A DNA stretch of 64,000 bases, from positions 1-64,000 of the forward strand of contig NZ_PQIG01000070.1 in NCBI RefSeq assembly GCF_012349115.1, given 5' to 3'. Numbering within the stretch: the first letter of the stretch is position 1; each line of letters opens with the position of its first letter. A model generated the notes under the pieces. That model searched no databases and had not been told where the DNA came from. It saw only the letters and a program-made list of their open reading frames with translations. This stretch comes from Rhizobium ruizarguesonis (GTDB lineage: Bacteria; Pseudomonadota; Alphaproteobacteria; Rhizobiales; Rhizobiaceae). The translations under genes and the position numbers were made by a program. Positions 37,481 through 46,506 of the stretch are shown here, piece after piece.

Positions 37481-37984
37481 GTGTATTTCGTCCGCACTGC
37501 CGGCGAGCGCGACCTGGAGAAGGTCCGCGCGCTGCTAGTGGAGAGCTTTCATGCCAGCTATGACAGCCTGCATGGCAGAGCCAGGGTGGAGGATCTGATC
37601 GCCCATCTCTTTTCGCCGGCAGCGCTGAAGGCGCGCCTGGTGCGAAAGGATGCCGAATTCCTCGTTGCCGATGAAGGCCGCAATATCGGCGGCATGGGGT
37701 ATGCGGCAATGTCGCAGGCGTTGACGAAGACCGTCATGCTGCATCTCCTCTATGTCAGGCCGGCGCTGCAGCGCCAGGGTATCGGCCGCGACATCTTCGC
37801 CGAACTCGAAACCTGCTTTCCGGATGCGGAGATCATGCGTCTCGAAGTTGAACCGCAAAACGCTGCGGCGATCGCCTTCTATCGCACGCATGGCTTCACC
37901 GAGGTCGGACGTAACGAGAATAGCGGAGCCGGACAATCCGGCATTCCGGCGCTGATCTTCGAAAAACCACTCGAAGGGCATTGA
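37481..37984 (+). CDS. GNAT-family N-acetyltransferase
   Basis: This 167-residue protein has the acetyl-CoA loop LLYVRPALQRQGIGRDIFAEL and PQNAAAIAFYRTHGFTEVGR near the end. The start is a GTG 3 nt after gatB, so it is co-transcribed with it. The following GNAT begins 4 nt after its stop. The two tandem GNATs share little sequence beyond the fold, so they are not a recent duplication. Substrate unknown. Confidence 0.8.
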   Translation: MYFVRTAGERDLEKVRALLVESFHASYDSLHGRARVEDLIAHLFSPAALKARLVRKDAEFLVADEGRNIGGMGYAAMSQALTKTVMLHLLYVRPALQRQGIGRDIFAELETCFPDAEIMRLEVEPQNAAAIAFYRTHGFTEVGRNENSGAGQSGIPALIFEKPLEGH

Positions 37985-37988
37985 GACT

Positions 37989-38462
37989 GTGGCGGTCGAG
38001 TTGCCCGACATTCTCATTCGTCCGGCGCGCCGGGAAGATCTGCCGGCGCTGGTGGCTATGTTTGCCGCCGACGCACTCGGCGGTCACGGCGATACCACGG
38101 AACCTGAAGCCTTCCCGGATTATCTCAGCGCCTTCGCCGTCATCGAGGCTTCGCCCGACCAGACACTTTACGTTGCAGAGCGTGGCGGCGAGGTCGTCGG
38201 CACGTTTCAGACGATGGTGACGACCTCGCTCACCGGCCGTGGCTCCTCGGCGATGATCATCGAGGCGGTGCAGACGCGCGCCGATATGCGCGGGCAGGGG
38301 GTCGGCGGACTGATGATCGAATTCGCCATTGCCGAGGCAAAAGGCCGCGGTATCGGGCGGGTTGCGTTGACCTCGAATGCGATACGCAAGGATGCCCATC
38401 GTTTCTACGAAAGGCTGGGCTTCAAGCCCTCCCATCTGGGCTTCAAGATGGCTTTGAAATGA
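37989..38462 (+). CDS. GNAT-family N-acetyltransferase
   Basis: This 157-residue protein has the acetyl-CoA-binding RADMRGQGVGGLMIEFAI loop and the C-terminal AIRKDAHRFYERLGFKPSH block. The GTG start lies 4 nt after the previous stop. It is the last gene of the gatB transcript before an NDUFA12-like gene about 100 nt on. Substrate unknown. Confidence 0.8.
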   Translation: MAVELPDILIRPARREDLPALVAMFAADALGGHGDTTEPEAFPDYLSAFAVIEASPDQTLYVAERGGEVVGTFQTMVTTSLTGRGSSAMIIEAVQTRADMRGQGVGGLMIEFAIAEAKGRGIGRVALTSNAIRKDAHRFYERLGFKPSHLGFKMALK

Positions 38463-38565
38463 CCCGTGGCTGTCGTGGAATCGCTGGACAATTCGGTTTG
38501 GCGACGGCATAAGCGAGGAAACGAATTCTGGTTTGGCTCGCATCTGGCGGGCACAAGGAAAAGAC

Positions 38566-38964
38566 ATGTGGAATCTTCTGGTTCAGACCTTTACCTGGTG
38601 GAACGGTCAGACGATGGGCACGCGTTTTGCGACCTGGCGTTTTGGCAAGCGCGTCGGCGAGGATGAATTCGGCAACGTCTACTACGAAGGCGGCATGTCC
38701 TCCTACGGTCTGCCGAAGCGTTGGGTGATCTACAAGGGTTATGCCGAAGCCTCCGCCATTCCGCCGGGCTGGCATGGCTGGATGCATCATCGCACCGATG
38801 TTCCCCCGTCCAAGGAAAACTACGTCGCCAAGGATTGGCAGAAGTCGCACCGGCCCAACCATACCGGTTCGCCGCAGGCCTATCGTCCGCCGGGCTCCAT
38901 CGCCGTTCCGGGCGAACGTCCGCGCGTCACCGGCGATTACGACGCCTGGACGCCGGGCAACTGA
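38566..38964 (+). CDS. NADH:ubiquinone oxidoreductase subunit NDUFA12-like
   Basis: The 132-residue product is the bacterial homologue of the mitochondrial complex I accessory subunit NDUFA12 (B17.2). It has the block TWWNGQTMGTRFATWRFGKRVG, then DEFGNVYYEGG and PPGWHGWMHHRTDVPP. Such subunits are restricted to alphaproteobacteria and mitochondria. The start is the ATG of MWNLLVQTF, after AAGGAAAAGAC. The core nuo operon is not in this window. The next gene is a DUF2155 protein. Confidence 0.9.
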   Translation: MWNLLVQTFTWWNGQTMGTRFATWRFGKRVGEDEFGNVYYEGGMSSYGLPKRWVIYKGYAEASAIPPGWHGWMHHRTDVPPSKENYVAKDWQKSHRPNHTGSPQAYRPPGSIAVPGERPRVTGDYDAWTPGN

Positions 38965-39079
38965 GACGGCCCGACCGGGCGATCTCAAGACCCGGCTTTT
39001 GGCCACAATTGACCTTTACCCGCAGGTTGGCCGCGCTTGACCGCGGCCGTGAACTGAAAATGTCTGGAGACGGGTACAT

Positions 39080-39514
39080 ATGAAGCTCTTCACGCGGAAC
39101 ATGGTCCTGCGTGCCGCCGGATCGCTGCTGGCGCTCTCGGCCCTGCTTCCGCCAGTTGCGGCACATGCCGCACGCATCGAAAATCCGGTAGCCGTCTTTT
39201 CCGGCCTCGACAAGATCACCGGCCGCATCACGACCTTCGATGTCTATGTCAACGAGACGGTACAGTTCGGTGCGCTGCAGGTGACACCGAAGGCCTGTTA
39301 TTCGCGCGACCAGTCGGAAGCACAGAAGATCGACGGTTTCGTCGAGGTCGACGAGATCACCCTCGACCGCAAGATTCGCCGCATCTTCACCGGCTGGATG
39401 TTCGCCGCCAGCCCCGGCCTCAACGCCGTCGAGCACCCGATCTACGACGTCTGGCTGAAAGACTGCAAGGCAAACTCGGATGTCCCGGCTCCTGACGGTG
39501 CCAAGCCGAAATAG
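39080..39514 (+). CDS. DUF2155 exported protein
   Basis: This 144-residue protein has a Sec signal peptide (about residues 1-30, ending VAAHAA) and a beta-rich DUF2155 domain with FSGLDKITGRITTFDVYVNE and GWMFAASPGLNAVEHPIYDVW. Two conserved cysteines (CYSRD and KDCKA) could form a disulfide. The family is alphaproteobacterial and is often next to aat and the NDUFA12-like gene, as here. Function unknown, periplasmic by signal. Confidence 0.85.
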   Translation: MKLFTRNMVLRAAGSLLALSALLPPVAAHAARIENPVAVFSGLDKITGRITTFDVYVNETVQFGALQVTPKACYSRDQSEAQKIDGFVEVDEITLDRKIRRIFTGWMFAASPGLNAVEHPIYDVWLKDCKANSDVPAPDGAKPK

Positions 39515-39626
39515 CTGCATCTTCGTTAGGCTGGCATCTCCCTATGCGCCTGATCCTCATGTGCCATCCGCAGGATCATCTCGGAGGATCGTCCCGCTCG
39601 ATCAAACCTCCGTCGGATAATGATCG

Positions 39627-40241
39627 TCAGAAAGCCAGGTGCGGCGATTCCATCGCCGCAGCAAGCATCGCGGCGTAATCGGCCTTCGGAACGTCGATCG
39701 CTCCGAATGTTTTCAGGTGCTCGGTGGTGAACTGGGTGTCGAGCAGGGTGAAGCCCCTTTCCCGCAGCCGGTCGACCAGATGCACGAGGCAGATCTTCGA
39801 GGCATCCGTCCGGCGCGAAAACATGCTCTCGCCGAAGAAGGCCGATCCGAGCGAGACGCCGTAGAGGCCGCCGACCAGTTGATCGCCCTCCCAGGCTTCG
39901 ACGGTATGGGCATGGCCCATGTCGAAGAGCGTCGAATAAAGCGATCTGATCGTCCTGTTGATCCAGGTGCTCGGGCGCCCGGAAGTTTCCTCCGCGCAGG
40001 CAGCGATGACCTGATCGAAAGCGTGATCGAAACGGATCTCGAAGGGTTTCTTGCGCACCGTCTTGGCAAGGCTTTTCGACACATGGAAATGGTCGAACGG
40101 CAACACGCCGCGCAGTTCCGGTTCGACCCAGAAGATCTCCGGGTCGTCGGCGGATTCGGCCATCGGGAAGAGGCCGATGGAATAGGCGCGCAGGAGAATG
40201 TCAGGGGTTATGCCTGGTGACTTCCTGCGCGATCCTGCCAT
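39627..40241 (-). CDS. aat: Leucyl/phenylalanyl-tRNA-protein transferase
   Basis: Aat adds Leu or Phe to the N-terminus of proteins with basic N-terminal residues, creating N-degrons for ClpAP. The 204-residue product has [28 protein letters not shown] and the [21 protein letters not shown] block, all family signatures. The start is the ATG at 40241, 7 nt after the accC stop. An upstream in-frame extension would overlap accC and has no Aat similarity. It is the last gene of aroQ-accB-accC-aat. Confidence 0.92.
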   Translation of the reverse strand: MAGSRRKSPGITPDILLRAYSIGLFPMAESADDPEIFWVEPELRGVLPFDHFHVSKSLAKTVRKKPFEIRFDHAFDQVIAACAEETSGRPSTWINRTIRSLYSTLFDMGHAHTVEAWEGDQLVGGLYGVSLGSAFFGESMFSRRTDASKICLVHLVDRLRERGFTLLDTQFTTEHLKTFGAIDVPKADYAAMLAAAMESPHLAF

Positions 40242-40248
40242 TCCTGTC

Positions 40249-41598
40249 CTATGCCGCCGGTGTGTTGGCGAGGTAGTCTTCCAGCCAGTGGATGTCGTAG
40301 TCGCCGTTGGCGATATCCTGGTTGGAAACGAGATCCTGGAAAAGCGGCAGCGTCGTATTGATGCCGTCGACGACAAATTCGTCGAGCGCCCGGCGCAGGC
40401 GCATCATGCATTCGACGCGGGTACGGCCGTGCACGATCAGCTTGCCGATGAGGCTGTCGTAATAGGGCGGGATCTTGTAGCCCTGATAGGCGCCGGAATC
40501 GATGCGCACGCCGAGGCCGCCCGGCGCGTGGAAATGCGTGATCGTGCCGGGCGAAGGCACGAACGTGCGCGGGTGCTCGGCATTGATACGGCACTCGATG
40601 GCGTGACCGGAAAAATGCACTTCATCCTGTGTCACCGAGAGACCGCCGCCGGAAGCGACGCGGATTTGCTCGTGCACGAGGTCGATGCCGGTGATTGCTT
40701 CGGTGATCGGATGCTCCACCTGCAGGCGGGTGTTCATTTCGATGAAATAGAACTCGCCGTTTTCGTAGAGGAATTCGATCGTCCCGGCGCCGCGATATTT
40801 CAGCTTCTTCATGGCGTCGGCGCAGACCTGGCCGATCTTCATGCGCTGCTCGACGTTGAGTGCCGGCGAATTCGCCTCTTCCCAGACCTTCTGATGGCGC
40901 CGCTGCAGCGAGCAGTCGCGCTCGCCGAGATGGATGGCATTGCCTTCGCCGTCGCCGAACACCTGGATTTCGATGTGGCGCGGCTTGCCGAGATATTTTT
41001 CCATGTAGACGGCATCATTGCCGAAGGCGGCTGCCGCTTCGGTGCGCGCCGTCGACCAGGCCTCGATCAGGTCGGCCTCGCTCTTGGCGACCTTCATGCC
41101 GCGTCCGCCGCCGCCGGCCGTTGCCTTGATCAGCACGGGATAACCGATTTCGGCGGCCGTCTTCAGCGCATCCTCTTCGCTCTTCACTTCGCCGTCCGAA
41201 CCCGGAACGACGGGAATGCCGAGTTCCAGCGCCGTCGTCTTGGCGGTGATCTTGTCGCCCATGATGCGGATGTGGTCCGCCGTCGGCCCGATGAAGGTGA
41301 TGCCGTGGGCTTCGAGGATATCGGCGAACTTGGCATTTTCCGACAGAAAGCCGTAGCCTGGATGCACGGCATCAGCGCCGGTGATCTCGCAGGCGGCGAC
41401 GATCTGGTGGATGTTGAGATAGCTCTCGCGCGAGGAGGGCGGACCGATGCACACACTTTCGTCGGCAAGGCGCACATGCATGGCATCAGCGTCGGCAGTG
41501 GAATGAACCGCGACGCAGGCGATGCCGAGCTCCTTGCAGGCCCGGAGCACGCGAAGGGCGATTTCCCCGCGATTGGCGATGAGGATTTTCGAAATCAT
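40249..41598 (-). CDS. accC: Acetyl-CoA carboxylase biotin carboxylase subunit
   Basis: AccC carboxylates the biotin on AccB, the first step of fatty acid synthesis. The 449-residue product starts [20 protein letters not shown]. It has the ATP-grasp glycine loop [12 protein letters not shown], the [20 protein letters not shown] block, and [20 protein letters not shown]. Length equals that of E. coli AccC. An in-frame extension to 41658 overlaps accB and is not needed. It sits 10 nt after accB. Confidence 0.95.
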   Translation of the reverse strand: MISKILIANRGEIALRVLRACKELGIACVAVHSTADADAMHVRLADESVCIGPPSSRESYLNIHQIVAACEITGADAVHPGYGFLSENAKFADILEAHGITFIGPTADHIRIMGDKITAKTTALELGIPVVPGSDGEVKSEEDALKTAAEIGYPVLIKATAGGGGRGMKVAKSEADLIEAWSTARTEAAAAFGNDAVYMEKYLGKPRHIEIQVFGDGEGNAIHLGERDCSLQRRHQKVWEEANSPALNVEQRMKIGQVCADAMKKLKYRGAGTIEFLYENGEFYFIEMNTRLQVEHPITEAITGIDLVHEQIRVASGGGLSVTQDEVHFSGHAIECRINAEHPRTFVPSPGTITHFHAPGGLGVRIDSGAYQGYKIPPYYDSLIGKLIVHGRTRVECMMRLRRALDEFVVDGINTTLPLFQDLVSNQDIANGDYDIHWLEDYLANTPAA

Positions 41599-41608
41599 GG
41601 GCATCGGC

Positions 41609-42073
41609 CTATTCGATGACGACGAGGGCTTGGCCGTATTCGACGGGATGTCCGTCATCGACGAGGATCTCGGTCACCTTGCCTGACTTCGGCGAAGGGA
41701 TCTGGTTCATCGTCTTCATCGCTTCGATGATGATGAGCGTCTGGCCTTCCTTGACGGTTGCGCCGACTTCGATGAACGGACGCGCGCCCGGAGCCGGCGC
41801 CATGTAGACGGTGCCCACCATCGGTGCATTGACGACATTGGCCGGGTTGCGGCTGGGAGCTGCGGCCGGCGCGGCAGCAGCTGCCGGAGCCGCGGCTGCG
41901 GCAAAGGCCGGTGCTGCGATCGGCGCCTGGACATATTGCGGCGTGCCAGCGCGCGAAACGCGGATGCGCAGGTCATCCTGCTCGACCTCGATCTCCGTCA
42001 GATCCGTTTCGTTCAGAATATTGGCGAGATCGCGGATCAGTGCCTGGTCGATACCCGATTTCTTTTCAGCCAT
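41609..42073 (-). CDS. accB: Acetyl-CoA carboxylase biotin carboxyl carrier protein
   Basis: AccB carries the biotin of acetyl-CoA carboxylase. The 154-residue product has an N-terminal helical region, an Ala/Pro-rich linker (about residues 60-80) and the biotinyl domain with the biotinylation site EAMKTMNQI, Lys in the EAMK motif near residue 119. The start [16 protein letters not shown] is the family N-terminus. It lies between aroQ and accC on the minus strand. Confidence 0.95.
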   Translation of the reverse strand: MAEKKSGIDQALIRDLANILNETDLTEIEVEQDDLRIRVSRAGTPQYVQAPIAAPAFAAAAAPAAAAAPAAAPSRNPANVVNAPMVGTVYMAPAPGARPFIEVGATVKEGQTLIIIEAMKTMNQIPSPKSGKVTEILVDDGHPVEYGQALVVIE

Positions 42074-42093
42074 GGTGTTGCCCTGTCTTTTTC

Positions 42094-42531
42094 TTATGCC
42101 GTGATGTTCTTCAGCGCGTGGAGCGCCAGGATGTAGCTGTGAGGCCCGAAGCCGCAGATCACGCCCTTGCATGCCGGCGCGATCATCGACTTGTGGCGGA
42201 ATTCTTCCCGTGCATGCACGTTGGATATGTGGAGCTCGATGACGGGAATGGAAATAGCGCGGATCGCATCATGCAGCGCGACCGATGTATGCGTATAGGC
42301 GCCTGCATTGATGGCAACGCCGGCGGCCTTTTCGTCTGCCTCATGGAACCAGTCCACAAGCGCGCCTTCGTGGTTGCTCTGACGGAAATCGATATCGAGG
42401 CCGAGTTCACGGCCGGCGGCCTTACAGTCTGCCTCGATGTCCTTGAGTGTCTTGCCGCCATAAATGCCGGGCTCTCGTTTGCCCAGCATGTTCAGGTTGG
42501 GGCCGTTCAGGACAAAAATCGTTTGCGTCAT
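42094..42531 (-). CDS. aroQ: 3-dehydroquinate dehydratase, type II
   Basis: AroQ catalyses the third step of the shikimate pathway. The 145-residue product starts MTQTIFVLNGPNLNMLGKREPGIYG, with the catalytic-loop Arg and Tyr, and has DFRQSNHEGALVDW and INAGAYTHTSVAL. This is the standard dodecameric type II layout. It heads aroQ-accB-accC-aat, 20 nt before accB, a common alphaproteobacterial linkage. Confidence 0.95.
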   Translation of the reverse strand: MTQTIFVLNGPNLNMLGKREPGIYGGKTLKDIEADCKAAGRELGLDIDFRQSNHEGALVDWFHEADEKAAGVAINAGAYTHTSVALHDAIRAISIPVIELHISNVHAREEFRHKSMIAPACKGVICGFGPHSYILALHALKNITA

Positions 42532-42683
42532 CGAATGTTCCGTAAAATGTACGACGGCAACCTATAGACTCCGCGAAGGCTGAATGAAAGCCCTTACAGA
42601 TTGGCCAGCGGCAATCACGCCACATTTGTCCACATGGTTGAAACACTTCGATTTTGGCGATTTGATGGGCGGCCGGTCGCTCA

Positions 42684-42788
42684 AGCATGTCGCGCAAAAG
42701 TGCGCAGCGGTTTTGCGATAACGACATGCGCAAAGATAAATATCTAAAGCGCGAGGAGTGCAATCTGAAAGATTGCGACGCGCTTTGG
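42684..42788. repeat. Dispersed palindromic repeat copy
   Basis: GCATGTCGCGCAAAAGTGC pairs with TTTTGCGATAACGACATGC, followed by the second module ending GCGACGCGCTTTGG. Same family as 9463. It fills the gap between dsbA and aroQ, both on the minus strand. Confidence 0.75.
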
Positions 42789-42793
42789 TTTGC

Positions 42794-43552
42794 TCAGCAG
42801 GCGGTCTTGCCGCAGCTGCGCATGTTCTTGACCTTGGCTTCGAGATCGTCGAGCCCGACGGCGCCCGGCACCAGTTCGTTGCCGATCACATAAGATGGCG
42901 TGCCGCTGATGCCGAGACTGGAGGCGAGCTGGTAGGTCGCCTGGACGATACCGTCATTCGGGCTCTTTGCCATCTCGGCGCGGATCTTGTCCTCGCTGAC
43001 GCCGAGCGAAGCGGCGACCGCGATCGCTGTTTCGTCAGAGGCGCGGCCTTCGGTGCCGAGAAGGGCGACGTGGAAATCGGCATATTTCTCCGGTGCCAGC
43101 TTGCCGAAAGCGTCGGCCACCTTGTGGGCGGCAACTGAATCCGGCCCGAGGATTGGAAACTCCTTGAGGACGAAACGGACGTTCTTGTCCTTCTTCAGCA
43201 TCGCCTGCATGTCGGGAAGCGCATGCCGGCAGTAGCTGCAATTATAATCGAAGAACTCGACGACCGTCACATCGCCCTTGGGATTGCCGAGCGTAACGTC
43301 GTTCTTCGATTCGAAGATGTCGGTAGTGTTCTCTTCGATCGCCATATTGGCTTTCACCAACCGCTGGGCTTCCTGCTTCTTCTGCAGCGCATCCTGGACT
43401 TCGAGCATGATCTCAGGATTTTCGATCAGGTATTGCTTGATGAATTCGCCGAACTCCTTCTTCTGCTGGTCGTCGAGCGCTGCCGCCGGAAGCGGAAGGG
43501 CGATCGATGCGGCAAGCGCCAGAGCGGTGAAGGTCTTCGGGAAGAATGCCAT
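42794..43552 (-). CDS. DsbA-family thioredoxin-fold protein
   Basis: This 252-residue protein has a Sec signal peptide (cleaved after about residue 24, PAAALD). A helical region follows (about 25-90, with many Lys/Glu residues), and then a thioredoxin domain with the active site FDYNCSYCRH (CxxC at about residues 110-113) and the cis-Pro block GISGTPSYVIG. It resembles DsbA/ScsC-type periplasmic thiol oxidoreductases or isomerases. The N-terminal helical extension may be for oligomerisation, as in ScsC. Confidence 0.82.
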   Translation of the reverse strand: MAFFPKTFTALALAASIALPLPAAALDDQQKKEFGEFIKQYLIENPEIMLEVQDALQKKQEAQRLVKANMAIEENTTDIFESKNDVTLGNPKGDVTVVEFFDYNCSYCRHALPDMQAMLKKDKNVRFVLKEFPILGPDSVAAHKVADAFGKLAPEKYADFHVALLGTEGRASDETAIAVAASLGVSEDKIRAEMAKSPNDGIVQATYQLASSLGISGTPSYVIGNELVPGAVGLDDLEAKVKNMRSCGKTAC

Positions 43553-43763
43553 GATATCCTCGTCATCGGCGGTGTGGTCGTCTCTTTGTCGAGAAGACGG
43601 TCGCCGGGTTAATGGACTTGAATGCGTCGCGTCAAGGTACGGTGCGTTCGGTTCTGCTCAAACAGGAATTTTTCATCCCCGCGCGGCCCTCGCGGGATTG
43701 TGATGAGCCGATTAATGCGGCAATTGTCGGGCCACCATTGAAGAAGCTGAGCGAGAAACGATC

Positions 43764-44921
43764 TTGTTTTCCATATCGAAACGCAGCGAAGTCGAGCCTT
43801 TTCACGCCATGGACGTCTTGGCGGAGGCGACGAAGCGGCGTGCGGCCGGTCATCCCGTGATCTCGATGGCGGTCGGTCAGCCCTCGCATCCGGCACCCCA
43901 AGCGGCACTCGAAGCGGCGCGCACAGCCCTTGTCGAAGGCCGGATCGGCTATACCGATGCGCTGGGGACGGCACGGCTGAAATCGGCGCTCGCCTGGCAC
44001 TACAAGGATCGCCACGGCTTGGAGATTGATCCCACGCGTATCGCCATCACCACTGGTTCCTCGGCGGGCTTCAATCTCGCCTTCCTGTCGCTCTTCGATG
44101 CAGGTGACGCGGTGGCGATCGCAAGACCCGGTTATCCCGCCTACCGCAATATCCTCGGCGCACTCGGCCTGAAGGTTCTCGAAGTGCGCGTAACGGCCGA
44201 GACCCACTTCACCCTGACGCCGCAAAGCCTCGAAGCGGCGCAGAAGGAAAGCGGCATCACGTTGAAAGGCGTGCTGCTCGCAAGCCCGGCCAACCCGACC
44301 GGCACGGTGACTGGCCGCGATGGGCTGAAGGCGCTTGTGGATTATTGCGCAGCCCATTCCATCGCCTTCATCTCCGATGAAATCTACCACGGGCTGACCT
44401 TCGCCGGCGAGGAGGCAAGCGCGCTCGAACTGACCGACGAGGCGATCGTCATCAACTCCTTCTCCAAATATTATTGCATGACCGGCTGGCGAATCGGCTG
44501 GATGGTGCTTCCCGAGCGCTTGGTGCGGCCGATCGAGCGGGTGGCGCAGAGCCTCTATATCTCCCCGCCCGAGCTCTCCCAGATTGCCGCCACGGCCGCT
44601 CTTGGCGCTGGCGCCGAACTCGATCGTTATAAGGCAAGCTATGCCGCCAATCGTGATTTGCTGATGCGGCGACTGCCGCAGATCGGCCTTTCTATCGCCT
44701 CGCCAATGGACGGCGCCTTCTATGCCTATCTCGACGTCACCCGCTTCACCAATGACAGCATGGGCTTTGCCAAACGCATGCTCGCGGAAATCGACGTCGC
44801 CGCAACACCCGGTCTGGATTTTGATCCGCTGGAGGGAAATCGAACGCTGCGTCTGTCCTATGCGGGCTCGCAAGCGGAGATCGCCGAGGCGGTGGAGCGA
44901 ATCGCAGCCTGGTTGAAGTAG
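43764..44921 (+). CDS. PLP-dependent class I aminotransferase
   Basis: This 385-residue enzyme of aspartate aminotransferase fold I has GQPSHPAPQAALEAA, the cofactor-contact block SPANPTGTV, ISDEIYHGL, and the PLP-lysine motif SFSKYYCMTGWRIGW near residues 235-249. The substrate is not evident. Spacing to the neighbours gives no operon. The start is a TTG with a poor ribosome binding site. An in-frame ATG at 43809 would remove 15 residues and is possible. Confidence 0.85.
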   Translation: MFSISKRSEVEPFHAMDVLAEATKRRAAGHPVISMAVGQPSHPAPQAALEAARTALVEGRIGYTDALGTARLKSALAWHYKDRHGLEIDPTRIAITTGSSAGFNLAFLSLFDAGDAVAIARPGYPAYRNILGALGLKVLEVRVTAETHFTLTPQSLEAAQKESGITLKGVLLASPANPTGTVTGRDGLKALVDYCAAHSIAFISDEIYHGLTFAGEEASALELTDEAIVINSFSKYYCMTGWRIGWMVLPERLVRPIERVAQSLYISPPELSQIAATAALGAGAELDRYKASYAANRDLLMRRLPQIGLSIASPMDGAFYAYLDVTRFTNDSMGFAKRMLAEIDVAATPGLDFDPLEGNRTLRLSYAGSQAEIAEAVERIAAWLK

Positions 44922-44960
44922 CGCTCACGACCGGGCAAGCGGCAGTGCACTCTCCTATCG

Positions 44961-46298
44961 TCAGCTGCGCGACGAAAACAGCGAAGCGAACGTCGAGGAC
45001 GGTTTGTTATTCAGCCGCGGCACCACCACGAGCTGCTTGATGTCGCCGCGCTTGTAGGCAGCGAGGAAACGGCGGTAGTCCTTGAAGGAGACGCAGCCGT
45101 TGGAATCGCCGTTCTTGCCGAGCATATAGGTATGGGCGAGAAGGCCGACACGGTCATAGATGGCGTCCGAACCCTGGACCGGCGTCAGCCGCAGCGCCTC
45201 GACCCCATGGAAAAGGCTCTCGCGTATGGTGAGGACATAGGTGTGCGGCGGCGTTGGTCCGCGCATCTTCTTGTTCACGTAACGCGGGTTGTCGCGCATC
45301 TTGCCGAGCCCGGAATGGGCCTCGAGCCGTTCGCCGTTCGGCAGATAGACGGTGCTGTTTTCGATATCGTAGATCGCCACGCCTGCGCGCAGCTTCGGCG
45401 AGAAGACCGGCTTGTCGTAGCGCGGCACTGCGTCGTCCTCGTCATCCTCGATCGGCGAGTTCGGCTGGGCATAGGCAAGTGCAGGCTCGCCAGCGCGCTG
45501 CGAACCCTTGGAGGCCAGTGCCGGTTTGCCGATGAGGCCATCAGGACGTGCCATCGGCAGCGGCACGGAACCTTCGTCCGGCGCCAGCACGAGATCGAAG
45601 GGCGGCGCGTCGTCCGCGGCGGCAACGACCACCGGTGCGGGTTCCGATGCGGGAATTGAGGCCGTTTTGACAGGAGATGCGGTCGGCTCGACCGGAGCCG
45701 GCGCGATTTGCCGGGATCCGGCATCGGCAAGCGCAAGCAGGGCCGGGAGTTCGGCTGCGGCGACGGCCTCCTTTGAGGGAACGATGATCCGGTCGCCGTC
45801 GTCTTCATCCGTCTCTGCCGAGGCGAGTTCGACCGGCGGCGCGATGACATCGTCCTTGCGGAATTTGACGCTGTCGGAAATCGCGGCCACGACCGGTTGC
45901 TCGGCGGCCATGGTGAGCCGACTGTTTTTTGTAAGAGCCGCTAGCGCCGTTGCTGCGGCGGCGGTCTTTTCGGCATGGGATTGAATGAGGCTCGCCGTCA
46001 GCGGTATCGCCGGCTTCGCATCGAAGGCGGCAAGCCGGTCGGCCTTGCCGACATGGATCAGCCTCTCATGGCGCGGTGACGGCGCCACCTTCGGCACAGT
46101 GCCGACCTCTGCCAGGCGATCCGACGGAGAATAGGGAGTGGCGATCAAGTGCATCGTCGCGAAGGTCGCGATCAGCCATGTCGAGGTCAGAAATCCGGCG
46201 CCAACAACACCGCAAATGAAACCGCGAGATCTGCGCCAACGGAAAGCAGATCTGCCAAGAGGGGTGACGTCATCGAACGTCCCGACCGCACACGCCAT
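44961..46298 (-). CDS. DUF2778 (Tlde1-like) exported or membrane-anchored protein
   Basis: This 445-residue protein has an N-terminal membrane helix (about residues 22-48), a long Ala/Pro-rich low-complexity stretch, and a C-terminal DUF2778 domain from about residue 310. The domain has the motif NGDSNGCVSF with a cysteine resembling an L,D-transpeptidase active site, plus a His in LAHTYMLG. Tlde1 homologues act on peptidoglycan in type VI secretion effectors, but no type VI genes are nearby. I chose the ATG of MACAVGTF. Confidence 0.75.
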   Translation of the reverse strand: MACAVGTFDDVTPLGRSAFRWRRSRGFICGVVGAGFLTSTWLIATFATMHLIATPYSPSDRLAEVGTVPKVAPSPRHERLIHVGKADRLAAFDAKPAIPLTASLIQSHAEKTAAAATALAALTKNSRLTMAAEQPVVAAISDSVKFRKDDVIAPPVELASAETDEDDGDRIIVPSKEAVAAAELPALLALADAGSRQIAPAPVEPTASPVKTASIPASEPAPVVVAAADDAPPFDLVLAPDEGSVPLPMARPDGLIGKPALASKGSQRAGEPALAYAQPNSPIEDDEDDAVPRYDKPVFSPKLRAGVAIYDIENSTVYLPNGERLEAHSGLGKMRDNPRYVNKKMRGPTPPHTYVLTIRESLFHGVEALRLTPVQGSDAIYDRVGLLAHTYMLGKNGDSNGCVSFKDYRRFLAAYKRGDIKQLVVVPRLNNKPSSTFASLFSSRS

Positions 46299-46506
46299 AC
46301 TACACTCGTCTTTCAAACTCGCTACGCAGGCCGGCGGCACTGACTGACTAAACTTCGCCGGGGGCCGGTAAAGGCGCAAATGGGCCGAATTTAGACCAAC
46401 CGCGACTTCCGACTGTTTCGCAAGGATGACGAATTATGGTTTCTAATTTGTTTACGGGGCGTTGCAGTTTTTCACGACGTCTCAAAAAGAGATGTGTTGG
46501 GGCTTC